A DNA stretch of 5,297 nucleotides, taken from NCBI GenBank assembly GCA_913061385.1, contig CAJXTM010000351.1, forward strand, positions 1 to 5,297, written 5' to 3'. Origin of the DNA: an uncultured Rhodopirellula sp. Its GTDB lineage: Bacteria > Planctomycetota > Planctomycetia > Pirellulales > Pirellulaceae. Numbering within the stretch: the stretch's first letter is position 1; each line of letters begins with the position of its first letter. The notes beneath the pieces were generated by a model. It did no database searches. It was not told the origin of the DNA and saw nothing but the letters and a program-made list of their open reading frames with translations. Positions 1 to 5,250 of this stretch are shown here, in pieces. The position numbers and the translations under genes were made by a program.

Positions 1-45
1 GATCAGCCTCGGTCTCGTGGGCTCGGAGATGTGTATAAGAGACAG
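1..45 (+). other. Nextera i7-side sequencing adapter, not genomic
   Basis: Bases 27-45 are the 19-base Tn5 mosaic end, and 12-26 are the standard Nextera read-2 tail before it. Bases 4-11 (CAGCCTCG) match, from memory, the N710 i7 index, and bases 1-3 (GAT) fit the end of the P7 oligonucleotide. All of it is library-preparation sequence and should be trimmed. A GTG at 31 in the mosaic end makes a false start that adds five adapter-derived residues to the first gene. Confidence 0.98.
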
Positions 46-1092
46 CCATGGAGCAAAAAACGCGGAAAGCGGATTTTGGGCCATGCGCTCGCTGGTGAGG
101 CGGGGGAGCTGACGTTTTACGCAGGTCTTTTCCTGGTCGGCGTTTTTGGGTTGTCGTTGGTTCTGATCAACGAAGTCGCCCCGGAGAGTGTTTCGCAAGT
201 CCCGACTGATGCATTGAGCACGGGTTTGGGGACGTGGATTTTTGGAATTCTTTCCTTGGCAGCTTTGATCACGAGTGGCGTGACTTTGCTCTATCGTCTG
301 GCGAGAATTGGTGCCAGCAGTGAACGTCGCTCTGCGATTGCAAAGATGGCGGGCTCCATTGAGATGATTGGACCGTCTGTTGATGACAGTCAGCCGTTGC
401 CAAGCGTTCCTAAGGGCAGCGCAATTACGGAAAGTCCGGGAGAAAGACTGACGTATAGGTTGGCAGTCGAAAAAGCTAAATCCGGTATTGCTGGTCCCGC
501 TACGCTCGCGTTGTTGTGGAGTTCGGCTTGGCTTGTTCTGCTAGCCGTGGTTGTCTCAGGGTTCTGGAATGGGCGGCCACGCTGGTACCTGGCGATCCTG
601 CTCGTTCCATTTGCGATGATCAGTGCTTGGTCGTTTCGATTCTTCTTGACCCAGTTGCGTCAGTTTGCCGGTGTAGGCCCTACAATCGTTGAAATCAGCA
701 GTCACCCTCTCATGCCTGGTGGTCGATACGACCTGTTCATCAGCCAGTCCGGTAGGCTCAAGCTCAAGCGTTTGAGCGTGGTTTTGACTTGTGAAGAAGA
801 GACTTTTTATCGGCAGGGGACCGACGTTCGTGTGGATCGGCACGAAGCGATTCGTCAAGTTTTGTTCAAAGAAAGAAATGTCGCAGTTGACCCGCAGGCC
901 CCTTGGGAGCAACAATTGCGTATCGACCTGCCGGATAACGTGATGCATTCCTTCGTAGGGACTCACAACGCTATTCGTTGGAAGGTCGTGGTTTCAGGAG
1001 AGTCGCAACCGTGGCCATCGTTCTGCCGAAGTTTTCCCGTCGTCGTGCATCCTCCGGACTTGTTGCTGAAGCACAGCCCGCCGTCAATGTGA
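46..1092 (+). CDS. Four-helix membrane protein with C-terminal arrestin-like domain, 5'-truncated
   Basis: The insert starts inside this gene, leaving 348 codons; the native start is missing and the frame runs back into the adapter. Residue numbers here count from base 46. Four hydrophobic segments are visible, at about 22-41, 62-82, 154-174 and 179-203. A polar loop (about 85-150) lies between the second and third and holds PGERLTYRLA. After the last helix, residues 210-336 look like a beta-sandwich of the arrestin-like type: PLMPGGRYDLFIS at the start, alternating strands, then a closing pattern with FVGTHNAIRWKVVVSG and WPSFCRSFPVVVHP. The helix arrangement recalls DUF3592-like proteins, but I cannot confirm that. 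The short N-terminus before the first helix is basic (KKRGKR), which suggests a cytoplasmic start. The gene overlaps the next one, which encodes a second arrestin-like protein, so the two probably work together at the membrane. The biochemical role is unknown. Confidence 0.85.
   Translation, partial: PWSKKRGKRILGHALAGEAGELTFYAGLFLVGVFGLSLVLINEVAPESVSQVPTDALSTGLGTWIFGILSLAALITSGVTLLYRLARIGASSERRSAIAKMAGSIEMIGPSVDDSQPLPSVPKGSAITESPGERLTYRLAVEKAKSGIAGPATLALLWSSAWLVLLAVVVSGFWNGRPRWYLAILLVPFAMISAWSFRFFLTQLRQFAGVGPTIVEISSHPLMPGGRYDLFISQSGRLKLKRLSVVLTCEEETFYRQGTDVRVDRHEAIRQVLFKERNVAVDPQAPWEQQLRIDLPDNVMHSFVGTHNAIRWKVVVSGESQPWPSFCRSFPVVVHPPDLLLKHSPPSM
996..1000 (+). promoter_or_regulatory. Ribosome binding site for the second arrestin-like gene
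   Basis: AGGAG lies inside the upstream gene, 10 bases before the GTG at 1011. It is the main reason for preferring that start over the TTG at 978 or the GTG at 1089, neither of which has a comparable site. Confidence 0.5.
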
Positions 1093-1550
1093 CGTTGTGC
1101 AATGACGACGGGCTTTATCGTGGGGGCGGCGAGCTTTCAGCCAAGTGGCGAATCAGTCGCGTTCCGCTTGACGAAGTTCAAGGCGTAGAGATCTCGGTCC
1201 TTTGGCACACTGAGGGCAAGGGAGATGAGGATCTGCATGTTCACCACTTCCAGCGGCTTGCAGAGCACCAACTCCGACGCACTGGCTTGGCAGATGAGCA
1301 GGTGATTCATTGCGTGCTGCCTGCGACACCGCTGAGTTACCATGGCCGTTTGATTAGCCTGCAGTGGTGCGTGCGTTTACGTTTGTTTTTAGCCAATGGC
1401 CGCGAAATTGTGGCTGAGCAACCATTTCACTTGGTTTCGCAGGAAATGGTTCGTCCTCACTCAGTTGTGACCGATCGCATTGCTGTAACCTTGCCTAAGT
1501 CGGCTGCCGCACCTCGGGGCAAACTATTGGAACACGCCCCCGCCTCGTGA
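1011..1550 (+). CDS. Soluble arrestin-like protein
   Basis: The frame encodes 179 residues from GTG 1011. No signal peptide or membrane segment is visible. After a basic, probably flexible N-terminus (KFSRRR at about 7-12), residues 24-142 form a run of predicted beta strands with arrestin-like landmarks: YRGGGELSAKWRI, a conserved-looking LWHTEGKGDED turn (65-74), LPATPLSYHGRLISLQW (103-119) and a closing REIVAEQPFHLV. I recall similar hypothetical proteins in planctomycetes. The arrestin call rests on strand pattern, not on a search. It overlaps the membrane gene by 82 bases in another frame. An alternative GTG at 1089 would give a 4-base GTGA overlap and still keep nearly all of the domain. 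The gene ends in tandem stops (TGATGA). It is probably a cytoplasmic partner of the upstream arrestin-domain membrane protein; no enzymatic motif is seen. Confidence 0.82.
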   Translation: MAIVLPKFSRRRASSGLVAEAQPAVNVTLCNDDGLYRGGGELSAKWRISRVPLDEVQGVEISVLWHTEGKGDEDLHVHHFQRLAEHQLRRTGLADEQVIHCVLPATPLSYHGRLISLQWCVRLRLFLANGREIVAEQPFHLVSQEMVRPHSVVTDRIAVTLPKSAAAPRGKLLEHAPAS

Positions 1551-1565
1551 TGAACGGTTTCAGCA

Positions 1566-2384
1566 ATGAACGCATTGTTGCCAAAGAATCCGTTCGCTAC
1601 GCGATTTACGCGACCAGAGGCGATGTCGTTTCAATGTCCAGTGGACCAGCGGGCTGTCGGTCGAGATGCTTCCCCTTCGGATGAGCAAGAAGCCACGTTA
1701 CCGAACTCACTTTGCGACGCTTCGGGGCTGTGCCGGCAACTTGTTCAGAATCTAAAGTCCGTCCGATTTGGGCTGATTGTCGGTCCACACGGCAGTGGTA
1801 AGACGACCTTACTGCATACTTTGATGCCTTATCTGATTTCCACGTTTGAGAGCGATGGGATTTCGCAGGTTCGACAGCTGCAGTTAACGATGCCGTTGGA
1901 GAGCAATCCTTGGTCGCGATTCAGGCATGCCCGCGATTCCGCGCATGCGGTAGCCGATTGTTTGCATGGTTTGCCCCGTGGGAGTTTATTGGTCATTGAC
2001 GGCGTCGAGCAACTGAGGCGTCGTGACTTGAGGTCCATTGTGCGAAAAGTCGGGCGTCGTGGGGTGTTCTTGCTGGCGACGAGTCATTTCAGGGTTGTTG
2101 GGATTAGCGTCCTTCATCAAACAGAAGTTGACGTTATGCTGATTCGCTCGTTAGCCGAGTGTCTGCTGGATCAGGCTTCGCCCGCAGTCGTGGAAGTTGT
2201 TTCCAGAGAGCTCGAGGGTCGAGATCTGAGTGGGCTGACGAATGTAAGAGACCTGTGGTTCGAGTTGTACGACATTGTCCAAGACCATCTGCTGGTCGAT
2301 CCGATGAATTTGAAGGATGTAAGGGATGGCTGTTCGGTTGTCAGTAGTCATGGTTCACAGCACGCCGGCGACCCCAAGTGCTGA
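1566..2384 (+). CDS. P-loop NTPase of a planctomycete-type operon
   Basis: The 272-residue protein has a Walker A motif, GPHGSGKTT at residues 73-81, with lysine 79 and threonines 80-81. A Walker B-like strand is LLVIDGVEQL at 141-150 (Asp145, Glu148), and FLLATSH at 168-174 follows where a sensor-1 strand would be. This order fits a RecA/AAA-like ATPase domain. The N-terminal NPFATRFTRP segment (8-17) recalls planctomycete homologues and supports the ATG at 1566. NVRDLWFELYDIVQ (226-239) probably caps the domain. There is no transmembrane segment, no ABC signature and no recognisable second domain, so it is probably a cytoplasmic ATPase serving a complex. No clear Shine-Dalgarno site precedes it; 15 bases separate it from the previous stop, so it may be translated by coupling. 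The last 30 or so residues lie where the next gene begins and look poorly constrained. The substrate is unknown. Confidence 0.88.
   Translation: MNALLPKNPFATRFTRPEAMSFQCPVDQRAVGRDASPSDEQEATLPNSLCDASGLCRQLVQNLKSVRFGLIVGPHGSGKTTLLHTLMPYLISTFESDGISQVRQLQLTMPLESNPWSRFRHARDSAHAVADCLHGLPRGSLLVIDGVEQLRRRDLRSIVRKVGRRGVFLLATSHFRVVGISVLHQTEVDVMLIRSLAECLLDQASPAVVEVVSRELEGRDLSGLTNVRDLWFELYDIVQDHLLVDPMNLKDVRDGCSVVSSHGSQHAGDPKC
2312..2317 (+). promoter_or_regulatory. Ribosome binding site deciding the 2326 start
   Basis: GAAGGA sits 8 bases before the ATG at 2326, inside the P-loop gene. The competing in-frame ATG at 2350 has no such site. Confidence 0.5.
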
Positions 2385-3054
2385 ACGAGTGGCCCAGGGA
2401 GTCGTGGGGGAGTTAATCGGTCTCAGCGGGATCGACCTTATCCTCGTCGCCCCGTTGGACAGTTTGGGTGAAGCTTCCACTGATCGTCTGACTCTTTCTT
2501 CGATCAGTGGTGACATTGCCGTTCTTGACTGGCGATCACCCCAGGTGATGCACGAGTCACTGAGCCGGCTAGGCGTGGACGGGCAGAGGACGCAGCATCC
2601 GGCAGATCCAGCGACTGCCGAGATGGGAAGTGCACCGGTAAAACCAAATGTACAGCTTCGCAAACTCTACTTTTTCAATCTGAGTGACTTCACCGCTCCA
2701 GAGGCCGTGGTTTCCTCAATTGCAGAGTTGAATGCAGCCAGAGCAGTTCGGACATTCTCTCTCGCTCCGATTATCAAACGTCCTGCCTCTGGTGATCCCG
2801 TTCAGGCGAGCGATTCGGGAGTGGGTTCCGAGACAATCAGCGAGCCAAAGACCGATTCTCGGTTACCTACGGGTACTTCCTCCGGAGTTGTTCGGGATAG
2901 GGTTGCGGATTCACGCGAGTCAGAATCTGCTTCGCCGACACAGCGTTCATCAGGTTCACTCAAGCATGCTTCATCAGACGTGTCACTTGGTACTGATTCC
3001 GTTGACCAAGACTTAGACGCGTTGATTGACGAATTGGATCAGTTGGATCCCTAA
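2326..3054 (+). CDS. Conserved hypothetical protein with disordered linker and acidic tail
   Basis: The frame encodes 242 residues. The N-terminal part (about 9-145) looks globular: STPATPSAERVAQGVVGEL is a helix, then GIDLILVAPLDSL, STDRLTLSSISGDIAVLDW and, after a less conserved insert, LRKLYFFNLSDF and ARAVRTFSLAPI. I recall planctomycete hypothetical proteins of this pattern beside the same ATPase, but no named domain. Residues 150-220 are rich in Ser, Pro, Asp and Gly and probably disordered. The final VDQDLDALIDELDQLDP is a strongly acidic amphipathic helix that could be a docking tail. The gene overlaps the ATPase gene by 59 bases in another frame, which suggests coupled synthesis and a shared complex. 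An ATG at 2350 is a possible alternative start. There is no signal peptide, membrane segment or catalytic motif. Function is unknown. Confidence 0.82.
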   Translation: MAVRLSVVMVHSTPATPSAERVAQGVVGELIGLSGIDLILVAPLDSLGEASTDRLTLSSISGDIAVLDWRSPQVMHESLSRLGVDGQRTQHPADPATAEMGSAPVKPNVQLRKLYFFNLSDFTAPEAVVSSIAELNAARAVRTFSLAPIIKRPASGDPVQASDSGVGSETISEPKTDSRLPTGTSSGVVRDRVADSRESESASPTQRSSGSLKHASSDVSLGTDSVDQDLDALIDELDQLDP

Positions 3055-3065
3055 CAAGCCTGCCG

Positions 3066-3218
3066 ATGCTCGTCAATTTGCGGTTGTGTACTGATTGGGG
3101 AGGTCAGCACGTAATTACACCATTCCAGCCAAGTCAGGGCACCATCCAGAGGGCGTCTGGCAAACGCATTATTCGTGCAGTTGTGACTGATGAACTGATT
3201 ATTCAGGGAATGACATGA
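3066..3218 (+). CDS. Possible 50-residue small protein
   Basis: An ATG frame of 50 codons begins 11 bases after the stop of the acidic-tail gene. The translation begins MLVNLRLCTDWGGQ and ends with RIIRAVVTDELIIQGMT, which could form a strand or helix. No Shine-Dalgarno site precedes it: the bases before the ATG are those just after the previous stop. No family is recognised, and a frame this short can arise by chance. Its position straight after the operon is the only contextual argument. The frame is distinct from the preceding gene, which ends cleanly, so it is not an obvious frameshifted extension. Confidence 0.22.
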   Translation: MLVNLRLCTDWGGQHVITPFQPSQGTIQRASGKRIIRAVVTDELIIQGMT

Positions 3219-3312
3219 TCGGTCTTGGATACCTACCGGAGAGTGAAGAACCGCTCTCGGATTAGCCTACACATCCTCGATTAGGTGCTAGACTGAAGAA
3301 GAAGCGGTTGTG

Positions 3313-3354
3313 GGTTCGGGCTAGGGCTGCAAGCCACCACCGAAAGCTCGGACC
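3313..3354 (+). repeat. Imperfect inverted repeat, possible folded leader or upstream RNA
   Basis: GGTTCGGGCT (3313-3322) can pair with AGCTCGGACC (3345-3354) over ten positions if two G-U pairs are allowed. A small GGCT/AGCC hairpin (3325-3328 with 3332-3335) fits inside it. TTCGG (3315-3319) can instead pair with CCGAA at 3340-3344. There is no T-run after it, so it is not an intrinsic terminator. It lies just upstream of the proposed STAS promoter. Confidence 0.3.
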
Positions 3355-3357
3355 GAA

Positions 3358-3386
3358 TTGCAAAAAGTTGGCTCGGGTGATATGTT
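3358..3386 (+). promoter_or_regulatory. Putative sigma70-like promoter for the STAS gene
   Basis: TTGCAA (3358-3363) and TATGTT (3381-3386) are separated by 17 bases; each matches four of six consensus positions. Transcription would begin near 3393, leaving a leader of about 57 bases before the ATG at 3450. Confidence 0.4.
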
Positions 3387-3449
3387 TTAAACAACGTTTG
3401 GGTCGGAAGAACCGCCCAGCCTCCCCTGAAATTTTGGAATGAATCTGCC

Positions 3450-3815
3450 ATGGCGGCTATTACTACACAAATCAATGGCGAGGTTCTTGTGGTCGGGTTC
3501 ACCGATAGCAAGATTCTCGATAGCCAAAGGATCGAGCAGGTGGGCAAAGAATTGCAGGACGCAGTTCCCCAAGCGATCCATAAGAAGTTGCTCTTGAACT
3601 TTCGCGGCGTGTCTTTCATGTCGTCTGCGATGATCACAAAATTGGTGATGTTGAATAAGGGTTGCAAGGCAAAAGAGGTTTCTCTGAAGTTTTGCGAAGT
3701 ATCGCCTAACGTGCTCGAGGTATTCAAGATCACCAAGTTGAACAAGCTTTTTGATATTCAGGGTGCGGAAGAAAAGGCGCTCGCCAGCTTCGACAAAAAG
3801 AAGTGGTTCGGTTGA
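3450..3815 (+). CDS. STAS-domain protein, anti-anti-sigma factor-like
   Basis: The 121-residue protein is a single STAS domain, close to the usual length of SpoIIAA/RsbV proteins. An N-terminal strand pair (ITTQING, EVLVVGF) leads to LLLNFRGVSFMSSAMITKL at about residues 47-65. There FMSSA aligns with FMDSS of SpoIIAA, so Ser59 takes the place of the phosphorylated Ser58 of SpoIIAA. The preceding Asp is Ser58 here, and the usual Ser-Gly after it is Ala-Met. VSLKFCEVSPNVLEVFKITKLNKLFDI completes the fold. Such proteins bind a partner kinase or anti-sigma factor in a phosphorylation-dependent way in the cytoplasm. Only a weak GGAA-type site lies upstream of the ATG, and an ATG at 3439 is in another frame. 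The kinase gene 194 bases downstream could be functionally linked. No anti-sigma kinase, phosphatase or sigma factor is in the window, so the target is unknown. Confidence 0.9.
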   Translation: MAAITTQINGEVLVVGFTDSKILDSQRIEQVGKELQDAVPQAIHKKLLLNFRGVSFMSSAMITKLVMLNKGCKAKEVSLKFCEVSPNVLEVFKITKLNKLFDIQGAEEKALASFDKKKWFG

Positions 3816-3829
3816 GTTTCGGTCACTGC

Positions 3830-3851
3830 GGATCTTCATTCCTTGAGATCC
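3830..3851 (+). repeat. Short hairpin after the STAS gene
   Basis: GGATCT (3830-3835) and AGATCC (3846-3851) form a 6-base stem with a 10-base loop, 14 bases after the STAS stop. No T-run follows, so it is at best a weak terminator or an RNA end-stabilising element. The rest of the gap to 4009 shows only a 9-base direct repeat, CTGCGGTCC, at 3917-3925 and 3951-3959, and a lone -10-like GATAAT at 3893-3898 without a matching -35. Confidence 0.25.
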
Positions 3852-3998
3852 TCTGATACGAAAAATCGCTGCTCTGGCGAGATTGTTGCCAAGATAATGT
3901 CGCTGTTTGATTGGTACTGCGGTCCGGCTGACGCGACGTTGCTGCCAGCGCTGCGGTCCAACTCTGGTTCACCCAGCTGAAACACTGTTTCGCGTCGT

Positions 3999-4002
3999 GG
4001 AG
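3999..4002 (+). promoter_or_regulatory. Ribosome binding site supporting the TTG start of the kinase
   Basis: GGAG ends 7 bases before the TTG at 4010. The frame is open back to a stop at 3929-3931, but it holds no ATG, GTG or other TTG in between. Confidence 0.45.
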
Positions 4003-4009
4003 TTCTGAG

Positions 4010-4684
4010 TTGTCGAATGACAAGAAATTAGCGGTCGAGCTGGTTGAAATTGAGCTCGCGCAGATCGGCAACGAATTGCACGACGGTGTGATTCCTCTCC
4101 TCTTTGTGGCCTCGTCCACTGTAGCTAATCTTCGAGCTAAATTGGCTTCTGGTCTCGAGGATTTCCCATCGACGTCCGAGGGTGGCGAGCTCTCGCCCGT
4201 TCTTGACCAGCTTTCAGGTTGGTTGGATGAAGCCATGCAGGCCAGTCGAAGACTGCTGACAGACACCTATCCTCCCGACTTGGATGAGCGGGATTGGCAA
4301 GTGGCTGTTACTGACACCCTTGAGCGATTGTTTCCTGACTTCAGTGGTCGAGTTCGCTGGGATGTGGAACCTGTGGTCAATCAGGTCAGTCATGCTGTTG
4401 CCTGCGCTGTTTACCGCATTGTGTTGGAGGCCGTTCGAAATGCTTGGCAGCATGGAGATGCGGCGGAAGTGCTGGTTAGCGGCAGAGAAGCGGCGAAGTC
4501 AATCGAAGTCACGATTCATGATAATGGCACTGGCTTTGAACCGGGTAGGGTCGCTGCCAGTCACTTCGGGATTCGAGCCATGCGGGGGCGTGCCGAGTTG
4601 GTATCCGGAAAGCTCAACGTCGATTCTGCATTGGGTGGTCCGACGACTGTGACTCTCGTTGTTCCCGTAGCTGATGATTCCTGA
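4010..4684 (+). CDS. Small soluble HisKA_3-type (NarL family) sensor histidine kinase
   Basis: The protein has 224 residues from a TTG start. Residues 7-85 form the HisKA_3 dimerisation helices, with the phosphoacceptor motif NELHDGV (His24) in LAQIGNELHDGVIPLL. A second helix includes LDEAMQASRRLLTDTYPP. The HATPase_c domain follows: the N-box is YRIVLEAVRNAWQHG (Glu140, Asn144), the G1 box is DNGTGF (171-176), and a G2-like FGIRAMRGRAE lies at 186-196. A closing strand, GGPTTVTLVVPV, completes it. Transmembrane, PAS, GAF and receiver domains are all absent, so input must come from a partner protein. Autophosphorylation on His24 and transfer to a separate response regulator are expected, but no regulator is visible. 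The STAS gene upstream is the natural candidate for an interacting partner, by inference only. The gene converges with the minus-strand gene, with 24 bases between their stops. Confidence 0.9.
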   Translation: MSNDKKLAVELVEIELAQIGNELHDGVIPLLFVASSTVANLRAKLASGLEDFPSTSEGGELSPVLDQLSGWLDEAMQASRRLLTDTYPPDLDERDWQVAVTDTLERLFPDFSGRVRWDVEPVVNQVSHAVACAVYRIVLEAVRNAWQHGDAAEVLVSGREAAKSIEVTIHDNGTGFEPGRVAASHFGIRAMRGRAELVSGKLNVDSALGGPTTVTLVVPVADDS

Positions 4685-4708
4685 ATTTCAGTTTAGACAC
4701 GGCTCGGG

Positions 4709-4993
4709 TCATTTGGTTTCGCTCGGGACAACGTCCATATCCTTCAGCGATTTGCCAAGTCGCTTGCGGCCACCACTAGCACGGCTTTTCTTGGCTTTCG
4801 GTGGTTCTTGAAGCATGGCGGTGAGGTTTGGATGCAATTTCTCAGCATCGTTCGGTGCGCCAATCTGCTCAATGGCGTCACTGACGCCCAACAAGACGGA
4901 CTTTCGAACACCCTCGCGAATCCATTCGAAGAAATTAACGTTCATGTCGTTGCACGATTCCTGATCAGTCTTGATCTCAGCGGGCCTGTTCAT
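4709..4993 (-). CDS. Conserved hypothetical small planctomycete protein
   Basis: The minus-strand gene encodes 94 residues. Residues 20-47 (FFEWIREGVRKSVLLGVSDAIEQIG and flanks) are a compact amphipathic helical segment that I recall in planctomycete hypothetical proteins. A basic, Ser/Gly-rich tail follows, with KAKKSRASGGRKRLGKSLK at 66-84; it could contact nucleic acid or acidic membrane lipid. No enzymatic motif or membrane segment is visible. The start is uncertain: ATG 4993 has GGA 6 bases upstream and overlaps a possible upstream short ORF by ATGA. An in-frame ATG at 4945 (residue 17) would begin just before the conserved core, with AGGA about 13 bases away. The plus-strand frame across this region (4808-5149) is judged an antisense shadow because it lacks this family pattern. 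Function is unknown. Confidence 0.75.
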   Translation of the reverse strand: MNRPAEIKTDQESCNDMNVNFFEWIREGVRKSVLLGVSDAIEQIGAPNDAEKLHPNLTAMLQEPPKAKKSRASGGRKRLGKSLKDMDVVPSETK

Positions 4994-5121
4994 GTTTCCA
5001 TCCCGTGTTTCGGGCGGATTGATTTTACGATGATCATAAATTCAGGGAGATCATCGCGGTCTCTCATGGCTTGTAGTCGGATGACGCCCCCAAGTCCAGA
5101 TCGATCAATTGTGATGAGCAA
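4990..5121 (-). CDS. Possible 43-residue small protein upstream of the minus-strand gene
   Basis: The minus-strand frame is open from 5172 down to a TGA at 4992-4990, which overlaps the ATG of the 94-residue gene as ATGA. The only conventional start giving most of the frame is TTG at 5121; a later ATG would leave 25 residues. Translated segments such as LITIDRSGLGGVIRLQAM and DLPEFMIIVKSIRPKHG look protein-like. The opposite frame is rich in Ser and Arg, as is typical of an antisense shadow. There is no Shine-Dalgarno site before the TTG, and no family is recognised. It may be the end of a decayed or frameshifted gene, or a chance frame over a promoter region. Confidence 0.3.
   Translation of the reverse strand: MLITIDRSGLGGVIRLQAMRDRDDLPEFMIIVKSIRPKHGMET
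5028..5056. promoter_or_regulatory. Operator-like inverted repeat upstream of the minus-strand gene
   Basis: CGATGATC (5028-5035) and GATCATCG (5049-5056) are perfect 8-base inverted repeats with a 13-base spacer, so the half-site centres are 21 bases apart, about two helical turns. On the minus strand a -10-like TATGAT (5038-5033) overlaps one half-site, about 40 bases before the ATG at 4993, but no good -35 is visible. A dimeric regulator site is possible. Confidence 0.35.
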
Positions 5122-5250
5122 CTCGCGGCGTGAAACACAACTTATCTGAGGGCTTTGGGCTACTTGAACCGCTCATCCGAGTGTATTTCTATTTCGCCAT
5201 TCGAACGGATTAGACGGGGCCGCGTTCTATGCAGCAGGCTGGTCCATGGG

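Larger units (their letters stand above)
3055..3449. other. 395-base gap between the operon and the STAS gene
   Basis: This stretch separates the four-gene operon from the STAS gene. It contains a possible 50-codon ORF (3066-3218), a foldable segment (3313-3354) and a sigma70-like promoter (3358-3386). I see no convincing intrinsic terminator: a weak imperfect hairpin near 3232-3260 (GAGAG...CTCTC) has no T-run after it. No tRNA or known riboswitch is recognisable. Confidence 0.6.

Noticed and set aside
3232..3262. CCGGAGAG...CTCTCGG hairpin as a terminator for the operon
   Set aside because: The stem is short and bulged, and no T-run follows on either strand.
3313..3357. GGTTCGGG-containing segment resembling a tRNA T-arm
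   Set aside because: No cloverleaf, acceptor stem or anticodon arm can be drawn around it.
3281..3839. Two long minus-strand ORFs over the STAS gene
   Set aside because: They are antisense to a clear STAS domain and show no family pattern of their own.
3823..4266. 147-residue minus-strand ORF
   Set aside because: It covers the start and phosphoacceptor region of the histidine kinase, which has unmistakable motifs on the plus strand.
4808..5149. 113-residue plus-strand ORF
   Set aside because: It lies antisense to the better-supported 94-residue gene and its Ser/Arg-rich second half looks like a reverse-strand shadow.
46..5249. CCATGG at both insert ends (46-51 and 5244-5249), possibly a restriction-cut or circular molecule
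   Set aside because: The same hexamer occurs inside (1339-1344, 3448-3453), so the insert was not cut there, and the flanking bases differ; it is probably a coincidence.
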